A DNA stretch of 64,000 bases from Paucibacter sp. Y2R2-4 (GCF_025717535.1 NZ_JAJIRO010000001.1:248001-312000), one strand, 5' to 3'. Positions 48,926 to 59,213 are shown, counted from the stretch's first letter. Numbers and translations are program-made. Notes: generated by a model from the letters alone, not told the origin.

Positions 48926-51055
48926 TTACTCTGCGTCAGCCGGCGCTTGCACAGGAGCCGAGTCACGGTCGATCAAAGCCTTCATCGACAGCTTGATGCG
49001 ACCCTTTTCGTCGGTTTCCATGACCTTGACCTTGACGATCTGGCCTTCCTTCAGGAAGTCGGTCACCTTCTCGACGCGCTGGTGGGCGATCTGGCTGATG
49101 TGCAGCAGACCATCCTTGCCAGGCAGCAGGTTCACCAGGGCACCGAAGTCCAAGATCTTGGTGATCGGGCCTTCGTAGACCTTGCCGATTTCGACTTCGG
49201 CGGTGATCTCGGCGATGCGCTTCTTGGCGTATTCGGCCTTCTCAGCATCGGTCGAGGCGATGGTGATGGTGCCGTCTTCGCCGATGTCGATGGTGGTGCC
49301 AGTTTCTTCGGTCAGCGCACGGATGGTGGCGCCGCCCTTGCCGATCACGTCACGGATCTTTTCCGGGTTGATCTTCATGGTGTACAGACGCGGCGCGAAC
49401 TGCGACACCTCGGTGTTGGCCGTACCCATGGCTTCGACCATCTTGCCCAGGATGTGCAGGCGAGCTTCCTTGGCCTGAGCCAAGGCGACTTGCATGATTT
49501 CCTTGGTGATGCCCTGGATCTTGATGTCCATCTGCAGCGCAGTGATACCACCGGTGGTGCCGGCCACCTTGAAGTCCATATCGCCAAGGTGATCTTCGTC
49601 ACCCAGGATGTCGGTCAGCACGGCGAAACGGTTGCCGTCCTTGATCAGGCCCATGGCGATACCGGCCACGTGGGCCTTCATCGGCACGCCAGCGTCCATC
49701 AAAGCCAGGCAGCCGCCGCAGACCGAAGCCATCGACGAAGAGCCGTTTGACTCGGTGATTTCCGACACGACACGCATCGAGTACGGGAAGTCTTCCTTGC
49801 TCGGCAGCGCAGCGATCAACGCACGCTTGGCCAAGCGGCCATGGCCGATTTCGCGGCGCTTTGGGCTGCCCACCCGACCGGTTTCGCCGGTAGCAAAGGG
49901 AGGCATGTTGTAGTGCAGCATGAAGCGGTCTTCGAACTCGCCAGCCAGCGCGTCAATGCGCTGCGCGTCGCGGTCGGTGCCGAGCGTGGCAACCACCAGC
50001 GCCTGAGTTTCACCACGGGTGAACAGGGCCGAACCGTGGGTGCGGGGCAGGATGCTGTTGCTGATTTCGATCGGGCGCACGGTGCGGGTGTCGCGACCGT
50101 CGATGCGCGGCTCACCCGCCAGGATTTGGCCGCGCACGATGCGAGCTTCGATCTCGAACAGCATGCTTTCGACTTCGACCTTGTCGAACTCGACGCCGTC
50201 GGCCTTCAGGCCAGCCATGACGTTAGCAGTCACGGCGCGGCAGGCTTGCGTACGGGCTTGCTTGTTGCGGATTTGGTAAGCCGCAGCCAGGGCGTCGTCG
50301 GCCAGTGCGCCGACCTTGGCGATCAGCTCTTCGTTCTTGGCCGGAGCCTTCCAGTCCCAAGCCGGCTTGCCGGCGTCGCGCACCAACTCGTCGATGGCGG
50401 CGATGGCGATACTGCCTTGCTCATGGCCAAACACCACGGCGCCCAGCATGATTTCTTCGCTCAGGCCATCGGCCTCGGATTCCACCATCAGCACAGCAGC
50501 TTGGGTACCGGCAACCACCAGATCCATCTTGCTGTTGGCCAACTCGGTCTTGCCGGGGTTCAGGATGTACTCACCATTCACATAGCCCACGCGCGCAGCG
50601 CCGATCGGGCCATTGAACGGGATGCCCGAGACGGCCAAAGCGGCGCTCGATGCGATCAAAGCGGCGATGTCGGCCTGAACTTCTGGGTTCAAGGACAGCA
50701 CATGCACGACGACCTGAACTTCGTTGTAGAAGCCTTCAGGGAACAGCGGGCGGATCGGACGGTCGATCAGGCGGCTGGTCAGGGTCTCCAACTCGCTGGG
50801 GCGGCCTTCACGCTTGAAGAAGCTGCCGGGGATCTTGCCGGCGGCGTAAGTCTTTTCCAGATAGTCAACGGTCAGCGGGAAGAAATCCTGGCCGGCCTTG
50901 GCTTCGGTCTTGGCAACGACGGTTGCCAGCACCACGGTGCCTTCGATGTTCACCACCACGGCGCCGCTCGACTGACGGGCGATCTCGCCGGTCTCCATCG
51001 TGACGGAATGGGGGCCCCACTGGAAGGTCTTGGTGACTTTATTGAACATGCTCAT
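48926..51055 (-). CDS. pnp: Polyribonucleotide nucleotidyltransferase (PNPase)
   Basis: Phosphorolytic 3'-to-5' exoribonuclease of the RNA degradosome. The 709 residues have two RNase PH domains (start [25 protein letters not shown]; second core with [23 protein letters not shown]), then a KH domain ([25 protein letters not shown]) and an S1 domain ([31 protein letters not shown]). GAGGAG sits 8 bases before the ATG. It follows rpsO as in many proteobacteria; the 274-bp gap contains a terminator and a long hairpin likely used in PNPase autoregulation. Confidence 0.97.
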   Translation of the reverse strand: MSMFNKVTKTFQWGPHSVTMETGEIARQSSGAVVVNIEGTVVLATVVAKTEAKAGQDFFPLTVDYLEKTYAAGKIPGSFFKREGRPSELETLTSRLIDRPIRPLFPEGFYNEVQVVVHVLSLNPEVQADIAALIASSAALAVSGIPFNGPIGAARVGYVNGEYILNPGKTELANSKMDLVVAGTQAAVLMVESEADGLSEEIMLGAVVFGHEQGSIAIAAIDELVRDAGKPAWDWKAPAKNEELIAKVGALADDALAAAYQIRNKQARTQACRAVTANVMAGLKADGVEFDKVEVESMLFEIEARIVRGQILAGEPRIDGRDTRTVRPIEISNSILPRTHGSALFTRGETQALVVATLGTDRDAQRIDALAGEFEDRFMLHYNMPPFATGETGRVGSPKRREIGHGRLAKRALIAALPSKEDFPYSMRVVSEITESNGSSSMASVCGGCLALMDAGVPMKAHVAGIAMGLIKDGNRFAVLTDILGDEDHLGDMDFKVAGTTGGITALQMDIKIQGITKEIMQVALAQAKEARLHILGKMVEAMGTANTEVSQFAPRLYTMKINPEKIRDVIGKGGATIRALTEETGTTIDIGEDGTITIASTDAEKAEYAKKRIAEITAEVEIGKVYEGPITKILDFGALVNLLPGKDGLLHISQIAHQRVEKVTDFLKEGQIVKVKVMETDEKGRIKLSMKALIDRDSAPVQAPADAE

Positions 51056-51163
51056 TGTGTGTCTCTCCTCTTGACTGGCAGGCGCACAGGCCCGCGCAGC
51101 TGTTTCGATGCGGCTTGCGGTGCCGCTTCACAACCGAGAGTGAGACTGGGTTTGGCGGGATGC

Positions 51164-51227
51164 CATTCCAAAACATCGCTCGTGCCCGTACCGATTTTTG
51201 CGGACTGGGGACCGAGGTATTGGAATG
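51164..51227 (-). promoter_or_regulatory. Long hairpin in the pnp leader, possible RNase III site
   Basis: CATTCCAA (51164-51171 on the plus strand) and TTGGAATG (51220-51227) are perfect complements, with a further CTCG/CGAG pairing inside. The loop region is about 48 bases. It lies 109-172 bases before the pnp start, where E. coli has the RNase III-cleaved, PNPase-autoregulated stem. Confidence 0.5.
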
Positions 51228-51264
51228 ACACAGCAGCGCCACGTCAGCTCAACTCCAATGGATT

Positions 51265-51311
51265 CTCAAAAGACAAAGAGCCTGTACTGGACATGCAACC
51301 CAGACAGGCTC
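51265..51311 (-). terminator. Terminator/attenuator after rpsO
   Basis: On the minus strand GAGCCTGT pairs with ACAGGCTC around an 18-base loop and is followed by TTTGTCTTTT. It lies 19 bases after the rpsO stop, so part of transcription should stop here while read-through supplies pnp. Confidence 0.7.
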
Positions 51312-51329
51312 CTTGATCTCACTCGCGAA

Positions 51330-51599
51330 TTACTTACGCAGGCCCAGCTTCTGGATCAGTGCGGTGTAACGCGATGCGTCTTTGGACTTCAGGTAAGCCA
51401 GCAAGCTCTTGCGCGTGTTGACCATCTTCAGCAGACCACGACGACCGTGATGGTCCTTCATGTTTGCCTTGAAGTGAGGGGTCAGCGCGTTGATGCGAGC
51501 TGTCAGCAGAGCGACTTGGACTTCTGGCGAGCCAGTGTCGTTGGCGCTACGGGCGTTCGATTGAACGATCTCTGCCTTGTTGATATCTGCGACGGACAT
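51330..51599 (-). CDS. rpsO: 30S ribosomal protein S15
   Basis: Binds 16S rRNA early in 30S assembly. The 89-residue chain is full length with the family blocks [23 protein letters not shown] and [27 protein letters not shown]. It begins the leftward rpsO-pnp gene pair. A TATAAT box lies about 195 bases upstream, giving a leader long enough for S15 autoregulation. Confidence 0.98.
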   Translation of the reverse strand: MSVADINKAEIVQSNARSANDTGSPEVQVALLTARINALTPHFKANMKDHHGRRGLLKMVNTRKSLLAYLKSKDASRYTALIQKLGLRK

Positions 51600-51792
51600 T
51601 TGCGTTCCTTGGTATCGGAATCCGCTGGCAACACAGGCTCAGTGCTCTGGTACGCAGACGGTTTCCATGGTTTTACTTGCGGTCACGGGTGAAACCGACC
51701 CGAGCCGTGCCTTGTGCTTTGCGCCTTTTGCCTGAATACCCATCGCGGTGCGAACACTGCAGTCGGCCAAGCTCAGGGCACAAAACTCGTCG

Positions 51793-51798
51793 ATTATA
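51793..51798 (-). promoter_or_regulatory. -10 box of the likely rpsO promoter
   Basis: A perfect TATAAT on the minus strand; the -35 region 17 bases upstream is poor. The resulting leader would be about 185 bases. Confidence 0.5.
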
Positions 51799-52054
51799 GA
51801 CCGAATCGATGTTTGCGCCCAGAACCTGAGACGGGCACCAACAAAAGTCGAGTCAACAGGATTTGAAAACCCTCCCCGTAAGGCACGTACCCAAGCGGCA
51901 CATGCGCCACGCGGGCGCCAGCATATGGCGCTGGAGATCCTCGTTCCAAGAGGCCAAAAACTGTATTTTTCAGAGCCCTTGAAAGGCTTGCGAGCACTAC
52001 AAACTGAGGAGCCATGGGGGCCGCGCACTGAATGTCTCTTTGCGACAAAGGCCT

Positions 52055-52067
52055 CTCCAACCTGGAG
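52055..52067 (+). promoter_or_regulatory. Hairpin covering the hsp20 Shine-Dalgarno
   Basis: CTCCA and TGGAG pair perfectly around a 3-base loop; GGAG of the right arm is the ribosome binding site, 6 bases before the ATG at 52074. Two more G-C pairs can form beyond a small internal loop. This fits a simple RNA thermometer, though it may be chance. Confidence 0.45.
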
Positions 52068-52073
52068 TCCATC

Positions 52074-52514
52074 ATGTTTGTGATCCCCGTCAGCCGCAAT
52101 CTGCACCGCCAAGAAGCCGAGTTCACCCGCCAAATCGAACGCATGTTCAAGACCGATGCCGACGCAGTTTCTTTGCGCTCACCGGCCCTGGACGTCAAGG
52201 AAACCGAGCACAGCTATGTGCTGCAACTGGACCTGCCCGGCGTCAACAAGGAAGCAGTGAAGATCTCAATCGAAGGTCGCCGCGTCAGCATTGACGCCGA
52301 ACAAGCCAAACCCGAGCAAACCACAAACGAGGCAGGCCACGCTGCAGGACAAGTCTTGCATCAAGAACGCGCCCTGACCCGCTTCTCGCGCAGCATCGTG
52401 CTACCCAAGGAGGTCATTCAATCGGATTCCAAGGCCAAGCTGGAACTGGGCGTGTTGACCTTAACGCTGGCCAAACGACAGCCTGCAGCTGCCAGCCATT
52501 TGCCGGTGATGTAA
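52074..52514 (+). CDS. Small heat shock protein, Hsp20/alpha-crystallin family
   Basis: ATP-independent holdase chaperone, 146 residues. The alpha-crystallin domain spans about residues 35-135: PALDVKETEHSYVLQLDLPGVNKEAVKISIEGRRVSI and the closing LELGVLTLTLAK with the GVL motif. The short N-terminal arm and C-terminal tail are variable. An in-frame ATG exists at 52032, but GGAG directly precedes 52074, so that start is preferred. It is a single gene, convergent with tsaD. A CTTGAAA element resembling the heat-shock -35 lies 90 bases upstream without a matching -10. Confidence 0.92.
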   Translation: MFVIPVSRNLHRQEAEFTRQIERMFKTDADAVSLRSPALDVKETEHSYVLQLDLPGVNKEAVKISIEGRRVSIDAEQAKPEQTTNEAGHAAGQVLHQERALTRFSRSIVLPKEVIQSDSKAKLELGVLTLTLAKRQPAAASHLPVM

Positions 52515-52548
52515 GCCGTCGATCGATTGGGCGTGGGTCTAGCTCGGG

Positions 52549-53580
52549 TTAGGCTGCGCCCAAGGTCCAGCGCGGCCGTACCGCAAAAGCACCATCGCGC
52601 TCCAGCGTCGCCATGCCACGCTGCAGTCGCAAGGCCGCCGCCATCGCGATCATGGCGCCGTTGTCGGTGCACAAACTCAGTTCCGGGTAATGCACCCGAA
52701 TACCGCGTTTGGCGCAGCTCGCATTCAACTGCTCCCGCAAAGAGGCATTGGCCCCGACGCCACCGGCCACCACCAAGCGCTTGAGGCCGGTTTCTTTCAA
52801 GGCCAGCAGCGATTTACGCACCAGCAGTTCGACAATTGCAGCCTGTGTGGATGCCGCTAAATCGGCGCGCTGTTGATCACTCGGTGCATCGCCCAGGCGC
52901 TTCACCTGGGTCAGCACCGCCGTCTTCAGGCCGGCAAAACTGAAGTCAGGCTTGCCGCTTTTCAACATCGGGCGAGGCAGGTCAAAAGCCTTGGGGTCGC
53001 CCGACAGTGCCAGTTTGGCCAGATGAGGGCCGCCCGGATAAGGCAACCCCAAGAGCTTGGCACTCTTGTCAAAGGCTTCGCCGGCAGCATCGTCAATGGT
53101 TTCACCCAGCATTTGATACTGACCCACATCGTCCACCCGCATCAGCTGGGTGTGTCCGCCGGAGACCAACAGGGCCACGAAGGGAAACTCTGGCGCGTCG
53201 GCCGACAAAAAGGGCGAGAGCAAATGCCCTTCCAAGTGATGAATCCCCAAGGTTGGCTTGTCGAGTGCCGCCGCCATGGCCACCGCCACACCCGCCCCAA
53301 CCAACAAGGCACCCGCAAGACCGGGCCCCTGGGTATAGGCAATCACGTCCACGTCACTCAATGCGTGACCTGACTCGGCCAGGACTTCGCGCGTCAAAGG
53401 CAAAACCCGGCGAATATGGTCACGCGAAGCCAACTCGGGCACCACGCCCCCATAGGCTTGATGCATGCTGATTTGGCTGTGCAGGGCCTGCGCCAGCAAG
53501 CGCGGAGCGCCCGTCTGCGGCACTTCAATCAGCGCGACACCGGTTTCATCGCAGGAGGACTCAAAGCCTAGAACCAGCAT
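52549..53580 (-). CDS. tsaD: tRNA N6-adenosine threonylcarbamoyltransferase
   Basis: Transfers threonylcarbamoyl to A37 of ANN-decoding tRNAs with TsaB, TsaC and TsaE. The 343 residues show the ASKHA ATPase-like fold: [13 protein letters not shown] at the start, the metal-binding histidines [21 protein letters not shown], and the C-terminal [16 protein letters not shown] and [10 protein letters not shown]. An upstream frame extension to 53670 lies inside fdx and is rejected. It starts 8 bp after the ferredoxin stop and so appears to be part of the isc transcript. Confidence 0.96.
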   Translation of the reverse strand: MLVLGFESSCDETGVALIEVPQTGAPRLLAQALHSQISMHQAYGGVVPELASRDHIRRVLPLTREVLAESGHALSDVDVIAYTQGPGLAGALLVGAGVAVAMAAALDKPTLGIHHLEGHLLSPFLSADAPEFPFVALLVSGGHTQLMRVDDVGQYQMLGETIDDAAGEAFDKSAKLLGLPYPGGPHLAKLALSGDPKAFDLPRPMLKSGKPDFSFAGLKTAVLTQVKRLGDAPSDQQRADLAASTQAAIVELLVRKSLLALKETGLKRLVVAGGVGANASLREQLNASCAKRGIRVHYPELSLCTDNGAMIAMAAALRLQRGMATLERDGAFAVRPRWTLGAA

Positions 53581-53588
53581 GCCGGCCC

Positions 53589-53927
53589 TCAGTGATTTTC
53601 TTTGGCGTGGTTGATCGAGTACTTGGGAATCTCGATCGTCACATCCTTTTGTCCCAAGATGGCCTGGCAACTCAGGCGTGAGTCGGGCTCAAGACCCCAG
53701 GCGCGGTCCAGCATGTCTTCTTCGCCCTCTTCCATCTCAGACAGGGATCTGATGCCTTCGCGCACCACCACATGGCAGGTGGTACAGGCGCACACCATAT
53801 CGCAGGCATGCTCAATCGCGATTTGGTTGTCCAAGAGGGCCTCACAAATCGAGGTTCCGGCAGGCGCGCTCACCGTCGTACCCTCGGGGCAGTATTCGGG
53901 ATGGGGAAGAATTTTGATGACAGGCAT
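53589..53927 (-). CDS. fdx: ISC-type [2Fe-2S] ferredoxin
   Basis: Adrenodoxin-like electron donor for Fe-S cluster assembly, 112 residues. Cys42, Cys48, Cys51 and Cys87 are at the same positions as in E. coli Fdx; Cys46 between them is also conserved in the family. The [12 protein letters not shown] stretch is typical. It is the last isc gene proper, 21 bp after hscA, and is followed at 8 bp by tsaD. No iscX is found next to it. Confidence 0.96.
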   Translation of the reverse strand: MPVIKILPHPEYCPEGTTVSAPAGTSICEALLDNQIAIEHACDMVCACTTCHVVVREGIRSLSEMEEGEEDMLDRAWGLEPDSRLSCQAILGQKDVTIEIPKYSINHAKENH

Positions 53928-53948
53928 GATGAACTTCTTTCCCTGAAC

Positions 53949-55805
53949 TTAGATTTGCTCGATGCTGCGGCCGGTCAAGGCCTTGTGAATGCCGCGATTC
54001 ATTCGTGCGGCCGCAAAGGCCTCGGTGCCTTGTGCCAAACGCTCGACAGCAGCATCAATCGCAGCGGCGTCGGTGCCTGCAGCAGCCTCAGACAATGCCT
54101 GAAGCAAGCCGGCGATATCGGCTTGCTCGCTCTGACTCAGCAGATCGCCGTCTGCCGCCAAGGCAGAGAGTGTGGCCAGACGCATGCGCTCCGCCTCGAC
54201 CGAGGCTTCTCGCAATTTGCGGGCTTCCATATCGGCTTCCGCACTGGCAAAGCCGTCTTTCAACATGCCGGCGATTTGATCGTCTGACAGACCATAGCTG
54301 GGCTTGACGCTGATGGCCGCTTCGACGCCCGAGATCAACTCCTTGGCCGACACGCTGAGCAGACCATCGGCATCGACTTGGAAGGTCACCCGAATGCGCG
54401 CGGCGCCGGCCACCATCGGCGGAATGCCGCGCAACTCAAAGCGAGCCAGCGAGCGACACTCGCTGACCAACTCACGCTCGCCTTGCAGCACATGCACGGC
54501 CATGGCCGTTTGGCCATCTTTGAAGGTGGTGAAGTCTTGCGCCTGCGCGACCGGGATGGTGGCATTGCGCTCAATCACCCGCTCGACCAAGCCGCCCATG
54601 GTTTCAAGACCCAGCGAGAGCGGAATCACATCCAGCAACAAGATGTCGCCACCCGCTGCATTGCCTGCCAATTGATTGGCCTGGATGGCCGCCCCCAGGG
54701 CCACCACCTCATCGGGATTCAAATTGGTCAAGACCTCGCGGCCGAACAAAGCGCCCACCGATGCGCGCACGATGGGCATGCGGGTGGAGCCACCCACCAT
54801 CACCACACCCTGCACTTCTTCGGCCTTGACCTTGGCGTCGCGCAGCACACGGCGCACGGAACTCAAGGTCTTCGCCACCAAGGGCTCAGCCAAGGCTTCG
54901 AACTGCAAGCGCGTCAGTTGAACATCAATGGCGCCAGCGTCCAGTTTCGCCGAAAAGCTAACGCTGTCCGTCGCTGACAGCTGCTCTTTCGCGCGACGCG
55001 CCGCTACCAAGACGGCTCGCTTGTCATGCGCACTGTCGGCAGACAAACCCGCCTGCGCAAGCACAGCATCAGCAATCACTCGATCAAAATCGTCACCGCC
55101 CAAGGCCGCATCGCCACCGGTGGCCACCACCTCGAACACACCACGACTCAAGCGCAGCAAGGAGATGTCGAAGGTGCCGCCGCCAAGGTCGTAAACGGCG
55201 TAAAGCCCTTCGCTGCCGTTATCCAAGCCATAAGCAATCGCGGCGGCGGTCGGCTCATTGATCAGCCGCAGCACATTCAAGCCGGCCAGTTGCGCGGCGT
55301 CCTTGGTGGCTTGACGCTGCGCGTCATCAAAATAGGCCGGCACCGTGATGACGGCGCCGAACACATCGTCGGCAAAACTGTCTTCAGCGCGGAAACGCAG
55401 CGTAGCCAAAATCTCGGCCGACACCTCAACCGGCGTTTTGATGCCATCGCGCGTGGCCAGCGATACCATGCCGGGCGTGTCTTCAAATTGGTAGGGCAGC
55501 TTGTCGAGATTCGCAATATCAGCCAAAGCACGACCCATGAAGCGCTTGACCGACACAATCGTGTTCACCGGGTCTTCAGCCTGAGCATGCAGCGCCGCTG
55601 CGCCAATCTGGCGCCGGCCCTCTTCCAGATAACGAACGGCCGAGGGCAGGATCACCTGCCCTTGTTCATCGGGCAAGCACTCGGCCACACCGCTGCGCAC
55701 CGCAGCAACCAGTGAGTGCGTCGTGCCCAGATCAATGCCGACTGCGATGCGGCGCTCATGAGGATTGGGCGACTGGCCGGGTTCGGAGATTTGCAGCAAT
55801 GCCAT
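53949..55805 (-). CDS. hscA: Fe-S protein assembly chaperone HscA
   Basis: Specialised Hsp70 that releases clusters from IscU. The 618 residues hold the nucleotide-binding domain ([69 protein letters not shown]) and the substrate domain that recognises the LPPVK loop of IscU. The start at 55805 is ATG; a GTG 36 bases upstream overlaps hscB and is less likely. It lies between hscB and fdx. Confidence 0.96.
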   Translation of the reverse strand: MALLQISEPGQSPNPHERRIAVGIDLGTTHSLVAAVRSGVAECLPDEQGQVILPSAVRYLEEGRRQIGAAALHAQAEDPVNTIVSVKRFMGRALADIANLDKLPYQFEDTPGMVSLATRDGIKTPVEVSAEILATLRFRAEDSFADDVFGAVITVPAYFDDAQRQATKDAAQLAGLNVLRLINEPTAAAIAYGLDNGSEGLYAVYDLGGGTFDISLLRLSRGVFEVVATGGDAALGGDDFDRVIADAVLAQAGLSADSAHDKRAVLVAARRAKEQLSATDSVSFSAKLDAGAIDVQLTRLQFEALAEPLVAKTLSSVRRVLRDAKVKAEEVQGVVMVGGSTRMPIVRASVGALFGREVLTNLNPDEVVALGAAIQANQLAGNAAGGDILLLDVIPLSLGLETMGGLVERVIERNATIPVAQAQDFTTFKDGQTAMAVHVLQGERELVSECRSLARFELRGIPPMVAGAARIRVTFQVDADGLLSVSAKELISGVEAAISVKPSYGLSDDQIAGMLKDGFASAEADMEARKLREASVEAERMRLATLSALAADGDLLSQSEQADIAGLLQALSEAAAGTDAAAIDAAVERLAQGTEAFAAARMNRGIHKALTGRSIEQI

Positions 55806-55837
55806 GTTCTTGTTGTCTTTTGAGGGTTCAGCGCGGG

Positions 55838-56356
55838 TCACGCATCCAGCGCGTCCAGACGCCGCGCAATATCAGCGCGAAACTTGGCGAGGAACATCAG
55901 CGCCCTCACCTGCTCGGCAGCGGCCAAAGCATCATTTTGGTGATCGAGCAAGCTTTGCACTTCGGCCAACAACTCAGCTTCACGCGCTGAAATTTGATCA
56001 TCCAGCGCCTCCACCGCTGAGGCGTCAGCAGCATCGTCGAGCGCCTCACGCCAGCTCATCTGCTCCATCAAAAAGGCGGCAGGCATGCGGGTGTTTTCGT
56101 GGGTACGCAAGGGTGCTCCACGCAGTTCGCAGAGATAAGCGGCACGCTTGAGCGGGTCACGCAAGCGCTGATGAGCTTCATTCACTCGCACCGCCCATTG
56201 CATGGCGATGCGTTGAGCCGCAGCACCTTCGCTGGCGAACTTGTCTGGATGGACTTGTGACTGCAGCCGCTTCCAGCATGCATCGATATCGGCGCGATTT
56301 TGGTCCTGCCGCTGGGGCAAGCCAAAAAGGCTGAAGTCATCGTCATCAAGTCGCAT
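55838..56356 (-). CDS. hscB: Fe-S assembly co-chaperone HscB
   Basis: J-type co-chaperone that brings IscU to HscA; 172 residues. The J domain has the HPD motif at residues 36-38 (SQVHPDKF), followed by [24 protein letters not shown] and the C-terminal three-helix IscU-binding domain. It is 74 bp after iscA and 32 bp before hscA. Confidence 0.95.
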   Translation of the reverse strand: MRLDDDDFSLFGLPQRQDQNRADIDACWKRLQSQVHPDKFASEGAAAQRIAMQWAVRVNEAHQRLRDPLKRAAYLCELRGAPLRTHENTRMPAAFLMEQMSWREALDDAADASAVEALDDQISAREAELLAEVQSLLDHQNDALAAAEQVRALMFLAKFRADIARRLDALDA

Positions 56357-56430
56357 CAGAGGCTCTACGCTTCAAGAAAAAGGCGCAGCTTTCGCCGCGC
56401 CCTGGACCGAACACAAAAAGGGGCGCAACT

Positions 56431-56754
56431 TTACACGCGGAAGGACTCGCCGCAGCCGCAACGGTCTTTCTCGCGCGGATTGCGGAACTTGAAGCCCTCG
56501 TTCAGCCCTTCACGCACGAAGTCCAACTCGGTGCCATCGAGGTAGGGCAGGCTTTTGGGGTCGATCAAGATCTTGATGCCATGGCCCTCGAAGACCACAT
56601 CCTCGGGCGCCACGTCATCGGCGTACTCCAGCTTGTAGGCCAGACCGGAGCAACCGGTGGTCTTGACGCCTAAGCGAACGCCCACGCCCCGGCCGCGCTT
56701 GGTGATGTAGCGCGTCACATGGCGCGCAGCAGCTTCGGTCACAGTCACTGACAT
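56431..56754 (-). CDS. iscA: Iron-sulfur assembly protein IscA
   Basis: A-type carrier for Fe-S clusters, 107 residues. The three conserved cysteines are Cys35 ([12 protein letters not shown]) and Cys99/Cys101 ([10 protein letters not shown]). It lies 12 bp after iscU. Confidence 0.96.
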   Translation of the reverse strand: MSVTVTEAAARHVTRYITKRGRGVGVRLGVKTTGCSGLAYKLEYADDVAPEDVVFEGHGIKILIDPKSLPYLDGTELDFVREGLNEGFKFRNPREKDRCGCGESFRV

Positions 56755-56766
56755 GCCGGTGATCCC

Positions 56767-57171
56767 TTATTGGGCTGCTGGTGCTGCGCCGCCATGCTTG
56801 GCGCGGTAATCATCCACAGCGGCCTTGATGGCGTCTTCCGCCAAGATGGAGCAGTGGATCTTGACCGGCGGCAGCGCCAACTCTTCGGCGATTTGGGTGT
56901 TCTTGATATCCAGCGCCTGATCCAGCGACTTGCCCTTGACCCATTCGGTCACCAGCGAGCTGGAGGCGATGGCGGAACCGCAGCCATAGGTTTTGAACTT
57001 GGCGTCTTCGATCAAACCGGTGGCTGGGTTGACCTTGATTTGCAGCTTCATCACATCGCCGCAAGCCGGTGCACCGACCATGCCAGTGCCGACCGAGTCA
57101 TCGCCCTTTTCGAAGGCGCCGACATTGCGGGGGTTTTCGTAGTGATCAACGACTTTTTCGCTATAGGCCAT
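56767..57171 (-). CDS. iscU: Fe-S cluster scaffold IscU
   Basis: Scaffold on which the isc system builds clusters, 134 residues. Ligands Cys37 (with Asp39), Cys64, His106 and Cys107 are intact, and the HscA recognition loop LPPVK is at residues 100-104. A short Ala/Pro-rich tail is present. It is 41 bp after iscS. Confidence 0.97.
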   Translation of the reverse strand: MAYSEKVVDHYENPRNVGAFEKGDDSVGTGMVGAPACGDVMKLQIKVNPATGLIEDAKFKTYGCGSAIASSSLVTEWVKGKSLDQALDIKNTQIAEELALPPVKIHCSILAEDAIKAAVDDYRAKHGGAAPAAQ

Positions 57172-57212
57172 GATGTTCTCCTGATTCTGTTCGTGCCGGT
57201 CTGAGCCTCAAC

Positions 57213-58433
57213 TCAGTGAGCAGCCCATTGAATGGTGCTGAGGTCGATGCCGTCCTTGTACATATCCCAAAGCGGCGACAACTCGCGCAATTTGCCGACT
57301 CTGTCCTTCAGGGTCGCAATCGCATAATCAATTTCTTCGACGGTGGTGAAACGGCCGATCGTCATACGCAAAGAGGAATGCGCCAACTCATCGCTGCGGC
57401 CCAAGGCGCGCAAGACATAGCTAGGCTCCAAGCTGGCCGAGGTGCAGGCCGAGCCGGACGACAAGGCCAAACCCTTCACGCCCATGATCAGCGACTCACC
57501 TTCCACATAGTTAAAGGACATGTTCAGGTTGTGCGGCACCCGGCGCTCAAGGTCACCATTCACAAACACCTGTTCGATGCCGCTCAAGCCATCCAGCAGC
57601 CGCTTGTGCAGGGTACGGATGCGTGCGCCCTCTTCCGCCATTTCTTCGCGAGCGATGCGGTAAGCCGTGGCCATACCGACGATCTGATGCGTGGCCAAGG
57701 TACCAGAGCGCATACCGCGCTCTTGGCCGCCACCATGCATCTGCGCTTCCAGGCGAATCCGCGGCTTGCGCCGCACATATAGAGCACCAATGCCTTTGGG
57801 GCCATAGGTCTTGTGCGAAGCCAAGCTCATCAAATCAACCGGCAGCGTGGCCAGATCGATGGCCACCTTGCCCGTGGCCTGAGCCGCGTCCACGTGGAAG
57901 ATCGCGCCGCGTTCGCGGCACATCGCGCCGATGGCGGGGATGTCCTGAATCACGCCGATCTCATTGCTGACAAACAGCACCGAGACCAAGATGGTGTCCG
58001 GGCGGAAGGCGGCCTTGAGCTTGTCCAGATCAACCAGGCCATTGGCCTCAACATCCAGATATGAGACCTCGAAACCTTGACGCTCCAGCTCACGGCAGGT
58101 GTCCAGCACTGCCTTGTGCTCGGTCTTCAGTGTGATGATGTGCTTGCCACGGGTCTTGTAGAACTGCGCAGCACCTTTGAGTGCGAGATTGATCGACTCG
58201 GTGGCACCGGAGGTCCAGACGATTTCGCGCGGGTCGGCACCAATCAGGGCCGCCACCTCTTCGCGAGACTTCTCGACAACGGCTTCGGCTTCCCAGCCCC
58301 AGGCGTGGCTGCGTGAGGCCGGATTGCCGAAGTGCTCACTCAACCAGGGCACCATGGCGGTAACGACTCGGGGGTCCACGGGCGTGGTCGCGCCGTAGTC
58401 CAAATAGATCGGGAAATGCGGGGTCATATCCAT
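57213..58433 (-). CDS. iscS: Cysteine desulfurase IscS
   Basis: PLP enzyme that takes sulfur from cysteine for Fe-S clusters and tRNA thiolation. The 406 residues show [14 protein letters not shown], the PLP lysine in [17 protein letters not shown] and the mobile catalytic cysteine in [22 protein letters not shown]. It lies 45 bp after iscR. Confidence 0.97.
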   Translation of the reverse strand: MDMTPHFPIYLDYGATTPVDPRVVTAMVPWLSEHFGNPASRSHAWGWEAEAVVEKSREEVAALIGADPREIVWTSGATESINLALKGAAQFYKTRGKHIITLKTEHKAVLDTCRELERQGFEVSYLDVEANGLVDLDKLKAAFRPDTILVSVLFVSNEIGVIQDIPAIGAMCRERGAIFHVDAAQATGKVAIDLATLPVDLMSLASHKTYGPKGIGALYVRRKPRIRLEAQMHGGGQERGMRSGTLATHQIVGMATAYRIAREEMAEEGARIRTLHKRLLDGLSGIEQVFVNGDLERRVPHNLNMSFNYVEGESLIMGVKGLALSSGSACTSASLEPSYVLRALGRSDELAHSSLRMTIGRFTTVEEIDYAIATLKDRVGKLRELSPLWDMYKDGIDLSTIQWAAH

Positions 58434-58478
58434 TTTTGGCTGGGCTTCTTGCTTGGCTTGATTTCTGTAGAAACGTAT

Positions 58479-59012
58479 TTACTTGGTGAAGGCATTGCCG
58501 AGGGCAAAGACCGAATTCGGCGCCGTGATGCGGATGGGTTTCACCACCGGCGTGGAAGAAATGGCGCGCTTCATGGGTGACTCTTCAATCGTCACGCCCT
58601 TGGCGACTTGGTCTTCCACCAGCTTTCGCAGCGATACCGAGTCCAAATACTCGATCATCTTGGCGTTCAAACTGGTCCAGAGCTCATGGGTGATGCAGCG
58701 GCCGGTGTTCTCGCCCATGCAGTTCTCATGGCCACCGCAACCCGTTGCGTCGATGGGCTCATCGACCGCGACGATGATGTCAGCCACGGTGATTTCACTG
58801 GACTTGCGGCCCAGGGAGTAACCACCGCCGGGTCCACGCGTGCTCTCAACCAGTTCATGTCGACGCAGCTTGCCGAACAGCTGTTCTAGATAGGACAGTG
58901 AGATTTGCTGGCGCTGGCTGATGGCGGCCAAAGCCACCGGCCCACCGTTCTCGCGCAGGGCCAAATCAATCATCGCAGTGACGGCAAAACGGCCCTTGGT
59001 GGTGAGTCGCAT
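58479..59012 (-). CDS. iscR: Rrf2-family regulator IscR
   Basis: [2Fe-2S]-sensing repressor of the isc operon and activator of other Fe-S systems. The 177 residues begin with the Rrf2 winged helix (MRLTTKGRFAVTAMIDLAL, ISLSYLEQLFGKLRRHELVESTRGPGGGY). Cluster ligands are Cys92, Cys98, Cys106 and His109; compared with E. coli (92, 98, 104, 107) there are two extra residues between the second and third cysteine. It heads the operon, and a matching type 1 IscR site lies upstream, so autoregulation is expected. Confidence 0.96.
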   Translation of the reverse strand: MRLTTKGRFAVTAMIDLALRENGGPVALAAISQRQQISLSYLEQLFGKLRRHELVESTRGPGGGYSLGRKSSEITVADIIVAVDEPIDATGCGGHENCMGENTGRCITHELWTSLNAKMIEYLDSVSLRKLVEDQVAKGVTIEESPMKRAISSTPVVKPIRITAPNSVFALGNAFTK

Positions 59013-59149
59013 CTATCTCTCCTTATGGTCCGAACGACCGGGTGGCCGAGCAAAAACAGTGCAAAAGCAATCAGAAACGCAGCGCAAGACCTTCGCGCCT
59101 GAGCCAGACATACCGCCTTGAACTTCAACGAGCGGGTTTACCCTGGATC

Positions 59150-59174
59150 AATTCCGACCATTTTACTCAATTAC
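59150..59174 (-). promoter_or_regulatory. IscR type 1 binding site upstream of iscR
   Basis: The 25-bp minus-strand site keeps the E. coli type 1 layout: near-symmetrical GAGT and GGTC cores (consensus GACT and AGTC) separated by AAAAT, flanked by TT and GG. It is 138 bases before iscR. The exact -10/-35 boxes are unclear. Confidence 0.65.
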
Positions 59175-59213
59175 TGCCAAGCTTGCTGGAGAGCCCTCAA
59201 AAGCAGACCCGAA

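Larger units (their letters stand above)
51600..52073. other. 474-bp intergenic region between rpsO and the hsp20 gene
   Basis: No protein or RNA gene is convincing here. The left part is the rpsO leader, with a -10 hexamer TATAAT on the minus strand (51793-51798) and two mutually exclusive short stems (CGGGT/ACCCG and CACGG/CCGTG, 51684-51709). The right part, leading into hsp20, has a hairpin GCGCCA-5-TGGCGC (51915-51931) and a CTTGAAA element at 51978-51984. Open frames on the minus strand show no family resemblance. Confidence 0.6.

Noticed and set aside
51978-52003. Possible heat-shock (sigma-32) promoter before hsp20
   Set aside because: CTTGAAA matches the -35, but nothing close to CCCCATnT lies at the right distance.
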